A stretch of DNA of 64,000 nt from Haliclystus octoradiatus (GCA_916610825.1 OU744448.1:31824160-31888159); one strand, 5' to 3'; positions 1 to 14,000 are shown, numbered from the stretch's first letter. Made by a program: numbers and translations. Notes: generated by a model not told the origin, from the letters alone.

Positions 1-2174
1 AGTTTAATTGTTTCCTTTATCCTCCAGTGTTCTATTGTCAATATATCTGTAGATTTTCGTAATCCTCTTTTTGTAAACAGTAGCCATAGAATGTTAAATT
101 TATATCTTAGCACATTTTACCTATATATATATCTTGTAATTTCATATAATATTTCTTTTAACATTGAAAATGACAACAGCAAAGTCGAACCGTCGGAATA
201 AATTTAATGGTGAATTTTTTGTCGCTATCTTACATACTAAAATGTTTTTCGAAGAAACTTTTAATCTACTTTTAAATTTACGCTATTTCCATTCGTATGT
301 CCGTATGTAAGGCGGGGATTCATGATGACATTTTTGATGCAATTGACTTAAAACACATATCAATGGATTCGTTATTAACCAGAGGCGTACATGGCTGGCT
401 TCATTTCTTAAATAAATACATCGAAGTTGATAAAAACCAATGAAAACTGAATCCTTTTTCAACAACAATGCTTTCTCAGACTGAAGCGCTAACCAAGCAG
501 TTTCGCACTTGAATGACTTTCTATTGTCTCGCAAAAACAAAACAGCACAATCCTTTGTTGCGAAGTGACAGATAATTTGTGTATTTTCATCGTAGTAATT
601 CTCAGAATGAAATTCAAACGTAAACAAACTAAAACAACACGTATATTTATATGAAAGTGAAACAAATAAGATGCGTCATCATCTAATCTTCAGTTGGAAA
701 TTATTTAATGATTGATTATAAATTATTATTGAAAAATGACTTGGAATCGAAGGTTATGAAATTTGTAAACATACCCGCGTTATGGAAATTAAATTACGAA
801 GATACAAAATAAAAATATTTCCTGATTACTAATGCCAGTGCTAAATTGTACAGTACTGCAATGAAATTTATTTAAAATATAGAAACAATTGCAATACCAA
901 CTTCCATTTCATCAGTGGCAACAAATAAATTAAAATATAAAAGAAAGTACATGACAGTAATTAATAAAATAAGATGTAAAGATGATAAATAGTTTCTCAT
1001 TCTATACTTTTTCAGAAGTCACTAGAATCAAATGTTGAATAACCACGTTATGAATAAAAAATAATCAATCAAATTTTTTCGGGATGTGCCAGTGATGTTA
1101 GGTGGAACATAATAAAATTTAGACAAACCCCCAAAAATTGTTACCTTGCAGCTTTATGACACTCGGGTTAGAAATGTTTCTTTTAATTTTTTCGGGGGGT
1201 GTATGGCTACTTAACTTCCACTTGCTTTGGGAAAACTAAAATAGTATCCTAATATCGTAAACAAATCCTGTCTGTTCCACTTTTCACTTCTCAACTTTTT
1301 GCTTCTTTGAACAGCAAAATATAAAATAGAATAATTTTTGAATTAAATTTCGGTTTCAATCATCTTTTCTACATAGATTTCTTCATGCATTTATTTGAAC
1401 CAGTCGAGCCAGATGATTCACAACTCAATATAAGCATGCATGCATAAGCATGCATTTGCATGCAACTCGAAATCTAGTTAATAAATAAACCTGAACTCAC
1501 TAAATCATGCACAGATTTTTATCATGCACAGATTTAACAAAGATACCTGAACAATACTTATTTTAAATGTTTGTAAGTGGTCTTATCTTAATAATTTCAA
1601 CGTTTAACCTGTTTCAAATTTTGAAATAATATTCTAAAATATCACGAAGGTTTTCTGCGATCTGATTGGTCGAAAGAGCGTGCATGAAATCCTAGGGTAA
1701 AACATGGCTCCGAACACCGGGAAAAACCGCAAGCTTCAAAAAGTTTTGATCTGTGATAAAATACAGAATTTATAACTTTTTGATAACAATCCAATAAATA
1801 TCTCAATAATGGCTACGATTTACAAAACGACATTTAGCTCAAGATGTTTTTATTTATCGAAAAGCGTGGTAAATGAGTTATTGGTCGTGTAACATGCAAA
1901 ATAAAAACACAGAATGAAAGACAATTATAGGCTACGCTGTTTCAAGGTAAACCTAAAATTTAAATAACAACTACTGCATTAATTTGCTAAAGAACTATTG
2001 TACCACTTATATTACAGACGTTTTTGTATATGTCTTTCTCTATTCGACAAAATCTATCTTGTTGTGGGATTATCTTCATGCTTGGTTTATGAATTGAAAT
2101 TGAATTTTAAATTGTGAATTCATGAATTAAAAATTCGCCGTCGAATGAGATTCCGACATTTGTTTTATTTTAGA
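1..2174. other. Stretch with no recognised gene
   Basis: AT-rich sequence without a recognisable exon or transposon domain. A 114-codon frame on the minus strand (283-627) has no signal peptide, familiar motif or clear splice context, so I do not call it. The last FReD exon of gene A should lie downstream of 2943 on the minus strand. I looked here for its hallmarks (the DxD calcium site and the WWY..C..SNLNG signature) and did not find them. Short local duplications occur near 1435-1460 (CATGC-rich) and 1505-1540. Confidence 0.5.
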
Positions 2175-2363
2175 AAAGGGTTACCACATGCTTGCAAATG
2201 TTTGTATTCATATTTACTAAACTCAAAAATGTTGGGAGACACTCGGGAAGCTAAAAATCACTCGCTCGGAGCTCGTGATTTTTTAGCGCTTCACTCGTGT
2301 CTCCCAACATTTTCTCGTTTAGTAAATATGAATACAAGCATGGCAAGTATGTGGTAACCCTTT
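2175..2363. repeat. Foldback (palindromic) MITE-like element
   Basis: The two halves are near-perfect inverted repeats. The left arm starts AAAGGGTTACCACAT and the right arm ends ATGTGGTAACCCTTT. Pairing continues inward through a shared block containing TGTTGGGAGACAC to a centre near 2266, with few mismatches, so the whole 189 bp could fold into one hairpin. Coding capacity is nil. A target-site duplication is not clear, so the superfamily is open. Confidence 0.75.
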
Positions 2364-2942
2364 AATAATCAAGTTATTGAATTAAGCTTTGCATATTCTT
2401 GAGGATAGTTCAGGCCTCGGCTAAAGTTACATGTAACTTCAATCTCGATCTGAAAAATTCTCAATATAACGCGTAGCCTCTTCAATAATTGTGTATTGTT
2501 TGATGCTGTAAAGCAATTACTCTGGGCAATAGCTTTGATATGACGTCATTATGGGATAATAGCTTCTATCAGACATATTATACCATCACATTAACGGTAA
2601 TCATCATCATGTTTTCGTGACGTGGAAATTTGTTTATAATTTTCTGGTATTTCTTACTTATATGAAAATAGCAGATTACCGAAATATTTTCGAGGAACTC
2701 TATCGTTTAAAAATTGAAGACCGGTTGAAAATTACTCTAAAGACATTGGTTTTTTGACTCACCGATAAACAGTTAAACAAAATTTTATCGAGAAATTTAT
2801 CAAAGGCATCCAAAACACAAAAATTCGTTATAATATTTCTTTTACGATAGAAATATGTATGAGATAATATGTATTCTTCTAGTTCATTATATATCTTTTG
2901 GTTCATTAGGAAATGTAGTCAATCGAAACACCAGAAGCTTAC

Positions 2943-5900
2943 CTGAGTACCCAGTTGCATTTAGACAATATTGTTGGCTCTCATCATCGATTTGAAAATG
3001 ATCATATTCAGCATATCGCCATTCTTGTCCATCAAACAATTCAAATCTGATCATGGCATTACCCATTTTTGTTAATTCATGAATGATATCGTTTCCCAGC
3101 CAAAATTCAGAAGATACATTGCCAAAGCCGGTCTTGTAGGTATTCCAATCACGATAGAAGTCAATGCTGCCATCCTCGCGCCTTTGAATATGAATCCATG
3201 CTAATGGAACAGGATAATATTTTAATGAAACTTGAATTTTATCGATATGGAACAGGTTCGAGGTATGTGTGTCTCTTCATTGAATTTTCACGGTTTGAAA
3301 GAGACTCGCTCTTAACCGATAACAAGTCGGGAAACTGATTAATTTCATATTGCAAGAACATGTGTTTATAATAATTGTTAACCTTCAGCTAAAATAATAT
3401 CGATATCACAAGGATAACAATAGGTATACGTAAAATGATGACAATGGGTTTATGCAAAATCATATCATCATCATCATAGACTTACACAGAATGATAAACA
3501 CATTGGAAGATTGGAAGAAAACGCGTAGCGACCATAGGAATCCATAATGGCTGATGCAAGAATTTGTAATTTTTTTTATGAAAATGTTAATGAGAAGTGG
3601 GATAATATAAGTTCTTTCAGTCCGTCTTCTTTCTTCCCCATGTTGAATTTTCTCATCAGAAGTCTATGTCTATGCCACTCTATGTCAATCATGGCATTAT
3701 AGTTTTTATCAGATAAACAATAGTTTTTTATTGTCAATAATAATCTGTGAAAGTATTCACTTGATAACAATTATTTGATATCTTAATATCAAATAATTTT
3801 AAAGCAATTTCAAAATCTGCTTTTAATGCTGGGTAATGATATCTATTACATGTTATAAATAATTTTTTGAGTTTTGAGTAAACTGAACTCCTTATACGGT
3901 ATTGTCATAATCATATATATATATATATATATGGCTGTAAATAAACCCCAGTATTTTTTTTAATTATGAGTTGGAAAATTCTTAAAAAGATATTTACCAG
4001 TAACATTTGCGTCTACTTCCACATAAAGATTTACATCATTTCCCAAAATCGTTACATTGTAGATTCCCGTTTCAGAGAACGTAAGTGTGTCTGGTCCATC
4101 TAGATGCAGGAGAACAATATAGATCAGTCATCTAGTAAGTTTATTTGGATTGGTATTAACGTTGTAAGTATTGACATAAAGCTTATATACATTGTTGTTT
4201 AATGCAATTGTAAGGGCTATGATATTTGGAAATGAGATACTTCTATAATTGAATATCTCGTGTACTCTATTTTATTATTCGTTAGTCAGTTATAATCTTC
4301 TCATCAAAACAACAGGAATGACAAAGTATGCTATTTAAAGACATCAAATATAGCCACCGCGACTTGCAGACTTAAAGTTGAAAAGCGAATGCTGTTTTTT
4401 CCAACACCAGTAGTATAGCAAATCATAGCATCATGTGCTTTATTCGAAGACATAGCGCAAAGGCCTTTTATTTATGAATTTTGTGAATGATAGTCACATC
4501 TAACATAATTAGCAAGAATGGACGATAGTTTACCTTCACAAGAGCAATTTTGACAAAAACTTTTGTAGTCTGTCGCACCCTCACAGAGAGCATCTTTGCA
4601 TCCAATTTCAGACTCTAGACATGTTCGATTGCCAAATGAACTATACCAACCAATCGATGATTTTTCAGATTCAATCATGGACCAAGGTGACCAAATACCT
4701 TCGATGAGTACAATATAGAACATATTATTACTAGTAAATAATTGCGACATACATTGCAAATTTAGAAACTTACATGGAAATCCTCTGTAAAGCAAACTCC
4801 CTATTTCATCATAATATTCATTATTGAATGGAAGCAAAGTTAACTGCACCATATACTCTTATACTTCTAGAGTAGCAATACGATTAATAACATGTGAATT
4901 ATTGTCTACCATAGATCATGAAGATAAAACCTCACCTGTTGTACTTTCTTTGCAATAAATCTAAGAAAATGATATAATTAATTAACGGAAATTGCAAGAC
5001 ATATTAAATACAAACATTTCAGAAAAGATACAGAAAATAGTATAATGATAATCACTTTTTACACTGTAATTACACTGCTCTGAAAGCTCAAGTACTAATA
5101 TTCAAGCATGTTTCTAATGCAGTCCCCCGTGCTAGTTAGAAATATTAAAAAATTGCTTTATTAAATTCGATCGATACTTTCCTGTTACAAATTGGGAAAT
5201 ACAAATCTACATTTAATGTACAAAATTTAAAGCAATTCTTTGTGATTTGTTGCAAGGGCTGACAAGGGGAGAACCTTGAAATTTCCGTTTTTGGTTTGAA
5301 ACACCAAAACCTCAAATACAACCATGAAATATGACCAAAGCTTGTTCAATGGTTGAGCGCTCACAAATTCCCTTAAAATTGTTACTGGTATAAAGATAAT
5401 ACAATTTCTCTTAAATATATTCATAAATTAAAGATGTAGTTTTTAAAAGAGTGAATGATCATATAAATAGGTTAGATTCAACAGTAAATATCTCCGCTTA
5501 TACGCGACCAAACCAAAAAGTCATTGTCCCCATTCATAATCATTTAGCTTCAGCTACATGAATATGTATTAAAAAAATGTTATGAAGTTTGCACTTTGAT
5601 AAAGTATAATGAACGGTGAAGTTTTCCCTTTCGATGTAAATTACAAAAAATCAGGTTAAGTTTTCATTACCGTTGTAATTTGTATTTGTTACAAATTATT
5701 TCCAAGGAATTGTAAAGGTATAATAATGTCCAGATAGAAGTAAAGCCGATTGTTTAAACTGCGTCTTCCGTGTAAAGTAGCTCAAAACGATCCGAGGTCA
5801 TAATATAATGTGATGAAATTGAGATGTATATGTCGTTGAATGTTACCTTATTCAATTCACAATGATTTCAGACTTTGTTCAGTAAAAAATCTTGGCCGTC

Positions 5901-6723
5901 GTAACCACAATAGTTGTAACACCGTATTACGCAGCTCTAAGCTGGATTCGAAAAAGACCGTACTAAAGTTCTACATGTTTCTTTATACTCAACACATTCA
6001 ACTGTAGATTGCCTTCGATAAATCAAAATGATAATGCTTTAAACAATAGAACAAGCTGGCATTATTGACTAGTTACAATGTAATTTGAATTGTAATTAGG
6101 TTTTTGTCCAATAGAGTTTTCTAGAGTGCAAATTTAATTCATTTATTCGAATTGAAGTTTTCATTTGTTAATATCAGCATGACAATTTTGACATAATAAA
6201 TGAATTTTTCATCTGTAGCGTAAGCAGGTGTCCGTAAAATCTCCTAAAATCAAAATATCGACAACGAATTTCGAAATCGTTCCATAAAATTTACATGTAT
6301 AACGCTCTAAATGTACTTACGATATGGTATACATGTTGTAACATATTGTAACATTCTTCTTACCGGTAATTTCAGCACGGTTTCTACTCCTTGCATCTCA
6401 ACCAGATGGTATTTCAAATTCATAGTATTGTAAATCCAACATGTTCCATTTCCAGCAGCATATGTATAACCATAACAAGAAAGTATGTTCTTACATTGTG
6501 CATCGCAAACAAAAATTGAACGACTAAACACTTGGATAATAGCCTGAATACCTTCAATTTTTTGTCCTTCGAAAATTCGTTTCGTAATTGAATCATGTCT
6601 AAGATTTAATTGACATTTTTGTTCCACTGTTGAGTTAGATAGTGTAGCCGACATAAAATCAACCATAATTGCACTGATGAATAGGCACAGAAGGGTAAAA
6701 CGCTTCTCGGAGATACCCCTCAT
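2943..6723 (-). CDS. Gene A: secreted PAN-like / TSP1-like / fibrinogen-related protein (3' end missing)
   Basis: Five exons are inferred from splice sites and matching phases: 6364-6723, 4936-4960, 4534-4698, 3998-4099 and 2943-3200. Exon 1 starts at the ATG at 6723 with a hydrophobic signal peptide (about 25 residues), then a cysteine-rich PAN/apple-like segment (FVCDAQCKNILSCYGYTY). A 25-bp micro-exon gives IYCKESTTG and joins in phase to IWSPWS, the start of a TSP1-like segment with several cysteines. The last two exons encode a fibrinogen-related domain: TGIYNV, then WIHIQRREDGSIDFYRDW, GFGNVSSEFWLGND and EYDHFQIDDES. The cysteine usually found in the first FReD strand (VYCDM) is replaced (LYVEV), so one conserved disulfide looks lost. 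The exon after 2943 has a good donor, but the C-terminal FReD exon is not seen down to position 1. FReD proteins are typically extracellular lectin-like or recognition molecules; the role here is inference. Confidence 0.8.
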
Positions 6724-7032
6724 GATTGAAGATTACCATCAAGGTCAGACCAGATAAGGCAAACGAGTTATTGTAAGAAATAAAAAAAAAATGCTCAAAT
6801 CATTAATATTGTATGTGTTTTGGAACCTAGTCTTCCTAAATTATGACTGCCTTGATTGGGTGATGATTACATCTCCACTATAATAAACTGTTAGGCTTTA
6901 ATTTATATCTATAACATGTGTAACATCTTGACTTAGGTATATACGGAAGTCTGTCCCTTGTTTCACTGAGCAGTACTGACGCAGGCTAATGGCCAAAACA
7001 TTTACTTGTCTGCTGCTATGTATGTCTCAATT

Positions 7033-7407
7033 AAAAAAACATTAATGTAGACGGTGTCGCCCCAACGAAGGCACCCGTACCACTCCTCTATTTCTAGATG
7101 AGTGGGATTTTTTGCTGAGAGCAATGGTTTTAAACGCACTTTTTTGATCTCAGCTGCGACACTGCAGATCAATTTCAATAGATTTCATGGCAGATAGGTC
7201 TCGATTGTCAATGCGCAACGATGCGCCGCAGCTACTCACAATGCGATTTCCTCTGGACCATTTCATCCACCATCCTCGGATGGTACTCATCTGATGTTTC
7301 AGATAAAGTCAAGGCTGAGTTAATCTCAGGGGGATTTGAACCCCGATCGATCAGATATGATCCGATCTGAAGTTCGGTTGCTCTGCCATCTGAGCTAATC
7401 CTCTTTA
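7033..7407 (-). mobile_element. tRNA-derived SINE, full length with target duplications
   Basis: On the minus strand the element begins with a tRNA-like head. The A box (TTAGCTCAGATGGCAGAGC) is followed by a B box (GGTTCAAATCCCC, near 7331-7343). A body of about 280 bp and a T-rich end follow. An 11-bp direct repeat (ATGTCTCAATT at 7022-7032 and 7408-7418) brackets it, as expected of LINE-mobilised insertion. The head and the first part of the body recur at 30418 on the plus strand, which confirms a dispersed family. Confidence 0.85.
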
Positions 7408-7755
7408 ATGTCTCAATTCCATATGCGCAGTTTTGAGCACTATCTACTTGGGATATGTGTAGCCCACTACTTCGGTAGTTCGAGCACTATGGTATGAAAC
7501 AGATGTGTTTTTAGATAATATCTAACTTTAAAATGTGATTTCATGTTTTTGGCAAACTAGGTATTATCGGAAAATTAAATTGTGAACAAATTTCTGTGCA
7601 GATGCTGTTCAATAAAATTATTAATACATATTTGTTCGCTAGATTGGTCTTGTTCTCGGAATTGCCGTCATGGCTAAGCAATTAAGCGATAGCAGGGCAA
7701 CCGTTTTCCACCCTCATGCTGAAACAGGAGAAAAAACAAGTTTCTTTCTTCGAGT

Positions 7756-8078
7756 TACTAGAGAGTCTTATTCTTATAGCAAATCAACAAAATGAAATTT
7801 TAATTTTAATCGACGTTTACAATTCCTTCGTTAATTATGGAAGCAAAATCTGAAAATAAAAGCCTGCCCGCTCATAACCAAATGTTTCATATTTTTATAT
7901 TATAAATAATAAATTACAAATATACTTTTTTGCAATGCCTTGATTAATATTGGATTCTGTAATTTTAGTCTGTAGACTGATAAACTCGTCGAACTTTGAA
8001 AATTTTTTCGAATTAGTCGAACGCCAACGTCATTTTGAAATTACTTGCAAGCTCATTTGTTTTTATGCCTCGTGATAG
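7756..8078 (-). mobile_element. Fragment of the 3-kb Helitron-like repeat
   Basis: The reverse complement matches the segment at about 35090-35395 of the 3-kb unit and its second copy at about 38140-38430. Shared blocks include GACGTTGGCGTTCGACTAAT, AATCAAGGCATTGCA and TTGCTTCCATAATTAACGAA. It carries the middle of the unit only, without either terminus. Its presence on the other strand 27 kb away shows that the unit is dispersed and not merely a local tandem duplication. Confidence 0.75.
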
Positions 8079-8224
8079 ATTGTTTGTGTTATCATATAGA
8101 GTAGTTCAAACAGCAGCAATCAAGTGCTCGTATCCCACATTCATATATTATTTGCGACTAACATTATATAAAATTTATATAAAATGAATCGATCGCGGCG
8201 TCCCTGAAAATTGCAAACAGAACA

Positions 8225-10690
8225 GAATGCTTAGCAAAACAACAAGAACTTATAACGTTGAAGGACCACAAAGACAATTTTGACAATCATCCTATATGCA
8301 GACTAATTAACCCTGCCAAAAGAGAGATTGGCAGAATCAGTAAGAATATTCTGGAGAAAATCAACAACAATAAAAGGGGACAAACCAGCTTGAACCAATG
8401 GAAAAACACAAACTGCGTAATGAACTGGTTTAACAACATAAAGAACAAACACAATTATTCATTCACCATCTTTGATATTGAAACTTCTATCCATCGATTT
8501 ATGAAAAACTGTTAAAAGATGCAATTACTTTCGCAAAAACTACGCAGGAATTTCCGACAAAGAATTATACATCATAATACAGGCAAGAAAGTCGCTATTA
8601 TTTGACAACAATACAGCCCGGAGAAGGAAAGCAAACAACAGCCTTTTTTAACTTAGCAATAGGGAGCATTGGTGGCGCAGAAATATGTGAGCTCGTGGGG
8701 CTTTTCATATTGGAAAATCTTGGAGAAAAATATGGTATCACAAACATAGGACTTTACCGTGACGATGGCTTCGCCCTATTCAAAAAAACATCAGAACACC
8801 AGTCAGAGCGCAACAAAAATCAAATTATTAAATTATTCCAAGAGAAAGGACTAAAAATAGCAATCACAACAAACCTAAAGGTTATCAATCTCTTGGGTGC
8901 AACTTTTAACTTGAACAATGGAACCCAACGGCCATACCGAAAATCAAATGACGCTCTACCATCATAAAACATTTGCCAGGCACTATCAACCGACGGATAT
9001 CAGACCTATCCAGCAGCAAAGAAACCTTCAACAGTTCTAAATCTACATACGAGACAGCCTTCAAATCCAGTGGATATGACACTAAACTTTCCTATGCTCC
9101 TAGAAATACCAGCGACAACACAAATTGAAAAAACAGAAAAAAGAACATCATTTGGTTCAACCCGCCTTACAACGCTAGCGTCGAAACCAATGTCGTGAGG
9201 AATTTTTTAAAACTTGTAGAGAAACATTTCCCTAAATCAAACAAGGTAAATAAAATTTTTAACACCGACAACGTCAAGGTTAGTTACAGTTGCATGGAAG
9301 ATGTAACCACGATAATAAAGAAACACAACAGAAAAATACTCAGCGAAAAGAACAAACGGAAACTGACAAAACCTGTAGCTGTAGGAAAAAGAACGAATGC
9401 CCCCTCGACCAAAAGTGTCTCACCAAAAACCTTGTCTACAAAGCAAAAATAACAACACCGGATAAACTAAAAGGGCAGGTTACGTAATTTACGTTATCCT
9501 GTACTGAGCATGCGCAAATTTTGTAGGCGTGTTCTTTTGTGTTTTTGTTCAAATCTAATTTGAGTATTTTCAAACCATTTGCGTTTTACTTCAGTTTACA
9601 ACATATTTAGTAGAACTTTATGATTTTCATAGGTTGCTAAACATTTCTTTATACCTGTAGTTTATTTCTCCAATTTCTGGAAGAAATATATGTGTTTTTA
9701 CCTCCGAAAAATCATAGCAAGCAAATTTCAAAATCTTCATATTTTAAACTGAATTGAGGTTGATATAGCTGTATAAGAGGCTTAATCAGAAGGACAATAT
9801 GTATATTTTCGTGAAATCTCGGCTTTGTGATGATAAGAAAATAGATCTGCCTTGGAGTTTAAAGAAAATTACCTTGCATTATCTGTTACAAATCTAGCAT
9901 CAAAATAAAGAAATTAACAAGGTTCAGTACGTGTCGATTCTTTAAAGTCACATGCAGCGGTGATTGATTCGGTTTATGTCTTGGAACTTACTATAAACGA
10001 TGCAGAAATTTCCAATAATTCAAATGACGTGCTTTCTTGATATATTTATTTAGGGAGTATTTCGATATATACTTAAATTAATATTTGTGGAGTTACCTTC
10101 GTATTGAAATTACAGTAACAAATAAAAAATGGGAAATCTTTGACAAACTTTGCAGCGCTCAATTCTGAAAATTATAAAGTAAGTAGTATATCTTAATATA
10201 TTCTATTGACTTGATAAATTGATTCGAATCCGTTTTGGCTGAAAAGAAATACACACGCTTTGCTTAATTCAATATTTTGTATAAAAAATACATGTATTTT
10301 CGTAAATATTTTGATCAAAGGCGCGACCCAGGGGGTCCGCGTCGCTTTGTTCGCAACCCAGCCACACCTAGATCGGCCTCACTGAACGAACATTCAAGGA
10401 AAGATAAACAGAAAAGAAAGTCACTTTAAAGCGCAAGAAATATAAACATAGCAGTGAACTTTCAAAACATATATGGAATCGAAAAGAAAACAGTAAACCA
10501 TACAACATCAGCTGGTCAATACTAGCAATCAGTGCAGCGTACAACAACATCTCAAAAAAATGTAACCTATGCCTAACCGAAAATTATCACATAATAACCT
10601 ACAAGAAAGATAACCTACTTAACAAAAGATCGGAATTGATTTCCAAATGTCGCCACGATAATAAATTTTGTCTCACTAATCTAAAGACAT
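8225..10690 (+). pseudogene. Penelope-like retroelement relic (RT, linker and GIY-YIG region)
   Basis: Conceptual translation in shifting frames gives hallmarks of Penelope-like elements. The RT fingers carry LKDHKDNFDNHPICRLINPA and LNQWKNTN, followed by a degraded motif A near FDIETSIH. Next come IGGAEICELVGLFIL and the catalytic YRDDG motif (near 8755). A cysteine-rich linker, CSCRKKNECPLDQKCLTKN, lies near 9380-9435. The C-terminal nuclease side resumes at about 10400-10690 with SELSKHIWNRKEN, YNISWSIL and KRSELISKCRH. Frameshifts separate 8258-8512, 8602-8964 and 9195-9487, and about 0.9 kb of unrelated sequence splits the linker from the C-terminus. It is 5' truncated and inactive. Confidence 0.8.
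9485..10377. other. Unidentified insertion inside the Penelope-like relic
   Basis: This segment interrupts the Penelope-like reading between the cysteine linker and the GIY-YIG side. It is AT-rich and noncoding in all frames I checked. It ends in a short GC-rich stretch (GGGGGTCCGCGTCGC near 10330). I see no inverted termini or target duplication, so the element type is unknown; it could also be host sequence brought in by rearrangement. Confidence 0.35.
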
Positions 10691-10791
10691 CGTAACAACT
10701 AAAACCGGAATTCTACAGAATAGACATATTTAAATATACAAAAGCATAGTCAATAACCAATCAGCTGTAAAACTAAGTAGCTCGTATAGGA

Positions 10792-10821
10792 CAGAGCTAT
10801 CTATTTAGAAGAGTTAGGACA
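10792..10821 (+). repeat. Left terminal inverted repeat of the P element
   Basis: 30-bp terminus that pairs with 14665-14694. The preceding 8 bp (10784-10791, GTATAGGA) are the left target duplication. Confidence 0.88.
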
Positions 10822-11026
10822 ACTATTGTTCTCGCAGCTGCGGTCGTTGATTGGCCGAATCGTCTCACGTGATAATTTTCGGCCATTTTTGATCCAAAAA
10901 ATTGCCGAAAGTTTAACAAGGTTAATCCTCGTGGTGATCTTTCTGCCTTTTGACGTTAGCTGTTCATTTGTTTTAATTTTATTGTCACATAGAATAGAAT
11001 TATAATATAACTATTTTGAATTTTCA

Positions 11027-14000
11027 ATGACTGGCTGTTGTGCTGTTGGATGCTCAAATCATGATGACAATGGAAATCAAACAATGTACAGTGTTCCTAA
11101 TGGAAAGAAGGACAAGGAAAGACGTGCTGTTTGGATGGCAGCAATCAAAAAGGAACATTTCAACAGCAGATCATCAAGACTTTGCGAGGCAAATATTAAA
11201 TATGTATTTCTGTAATGGTTATAATATTAAACTATTTGAACATATCAAAAACGACTGATATCTGACTTATAGCCTTCTTACTTAATTAAAGGTACATTTT
11301 GAAAGTAATCAATTTGAAAGCAGAATTCCTGGTAAGCTCAAACCAAATGCCATACCTACAATTTTTTGTCATAAAAAAACAGTAAAGAAGAGAAAGAATC
11401 CAACAAAATGAACATCTTTAGGTAATCTTTGTGTAAATTTTGATGATAAATGAATTTGTTTTGAATTCAGTAAAAATTGACTGATTAAAATATTATAATT
11501 TACTACCTTCAGATCCATCTGCTAAAAAGCAGAGAAAGACCTCGTCTGATGCAAAGGACATACCAGTAGTATCAGGATATGATGTAAGTGATGACAATGA
11601 AGAATCCTCTATTTGTACAGTTACAATGAAAATGAATTCGGAAAATGGCCTGTTGACACTTTTAATATCAATCAAGTTCATGAACTAAAGAGACAATTGA
11701 AAAAGGCAGACGAAAAACACAACAACCTGTCAAATAACATTTCTGGCATCTTCAACGATGATCAGATAGATTTTTTAACAAAAAAACCTGGTTCATGTCG
11801 TGGTACGCTAAATATACATATCATATATCAACACTGAATTTGTCATTCAAAAGTAGAATTAATAATTTATATATAATATATTACTTTATTTATATAGTAT
11901 TATGGTCAAACAAAACAGTTGAGAATGCCTTCAAAATACGATATGCTTGTGGAGTAACTGGGTACACCTTGTTACTCCAACAGAGTTATCCATTACCCTC
12001 TATTCGAACACTAAACAGACGAATGCAGCATATTAAATTTTTGTCAGGCCTGATCAAAGAAGGTTTCCTAGCTCTTGAACAAAAGGTAAGGCTGGTGTGA
12101 TCTCAAAATTGCTACTGTGGTGAAACCATTATGTATTGCAGAGGCAATCTTGTAATAGTGAAGCTACGTGTCTATACTGGTCAGGTCACAATATGAACAA
12201 TTTATATCCACATTGAATCCAACATCTCCACAAGGGTCAGCTCTTTACAGTGGTAAATCTTGAAGCTGGCTGTAAGTTGTGCACAGGTTTTATTGTATGC
12301 ATAACACTTAACTCTAGACTATAGTATCCTCATACTTTTACTTTCGAGGTAAAAACAATGAAAGAACAAGAGAAGTGCTGTGTACTTCTATTGGATGAAA
12401 TGGCAATCAAACAAGCATTTGATTTTGATCGTCGAACAAAGTCCATAATTGGACAATGTACTCTGAAAGGTAGTAAGGAAAAAGTGATGGATGGTGAAGC
12501 CGCAAACCATGCTCTTGTATTTATGCTATGTGGCTTAACAACGAGATGGAAACAGGTGGTGGCATATTATTTCATTGGCTCGTCATTTGACAGTTTAGAA
12601 GTGCACGATGTAATCATTAAAATTATTTCAAGGCCATGTGAGATTGGTCTTTCCACTTTGAATGTTACCATGGATATGGATGGTGGTAATATTGCGGTCT
12701 TGAACGATTTTAAAGTATCCTGTAAGAGAAAAAATTAAAAAGCAACTCTTGAAAATCCAAACCCAGCACCTGAAATCATTATAAAAAACTCATGTGAACA
12801 CCCAGTTCGAGAAAAGCAGGAATTGACCTTTATGCCTGATGTCCCACATTTAATAAAAAATTTGAGAAATCATCTATCTTGAAGGCAAGTTATATACCTT
12901 CCCGAAATAGTTGTCAAATCGAATAACCTTTCATCAAATGAAGTTTCAATGGCTCCTTTACAACGTCTTGTTGAATATGATTTAACGAACGACTTGAAAA
13001 TTGCTCCACATTTGAATAATAATGCTATCAACCCTAGTCATTTTACCAAAATGAAAGTTAATTTGGCAAAACATTTACACTCAAGAAGAACTGGGGCTGC
13101 AGTAAGAATGTTGGTGCAGGAAACATTTCTCCATAGATCAGCTTTACAACTGCCTGGTTTTGTGAGCAAATTGGTATGTGGTTTGACTTAATGACTTCAA
13201 GATCACCGTCAATAAGCCTCAGCCTTTTTGATAAGGAAAAGCATGAAGAGGTTGCAAAATTTTTAAATTCCATTATTGACCTTTTTAAATGCCTAAATAT
13301 TGGAGACATTGATGCACCATGGAAACCAGTGCAGTCAGGCATTATTTTGGCACAACAAGTGCTCTGCAATTGCAGAATTGTTTGTTAATGGAGAAACAGT
13401 ACAAATTCTTAATGATGAGCCGCTTCACAGAGGACGCTTTGGAAAATTTATTTTCATCTGTTAGATATAAAAATCCGGTCCCAACTGCTATTGATTTTGT
13501 CAATGCATTGCGTATGATTGCCATTTCACAGTGTATTTAAAGCAAAAACACTGGTTCATACGAGAAAGACGAGGATCAACCATGCTGTAGTATTCTGGAC
13601 ATGGAATTCCAATTATCACCTGACGATAAAAAGCTTGATCAAGCAGATGAGACTGAGAATGGGGACCTTACAAAGTTGGAAGATTTCAGCTTAGAAAACT
13701 TAGGCGGCTATGCTGTCTACCACTTTTTAAAGCTCAATAAGCATTGCCCAGAGTGCAAGAATATGCTTGTGGTTCCTGCACCTGCACTAGCCCAACCATT
13801 GGATGTCAGTCATGATTATGGATGCACACCAAAATATCTAGTGGAACTATCAGATTATACCAAAAGGCACTGACATATATTTCACAAGATGCTAAGGAAG
13901 TATTTATGTTCGCAGAAAATATATTCCGCAAAAACGAGGATAAATTGTTTTCCCACAGCAACATTATGCAGAAACTTGTGGATGCATGTACAATTGCTAA

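Noticed and set aside
283..627. 114-codon minus-strand frame
   Set aside because: No motif, signal peptide or splice context. It could be chance or an unrecognised exon.
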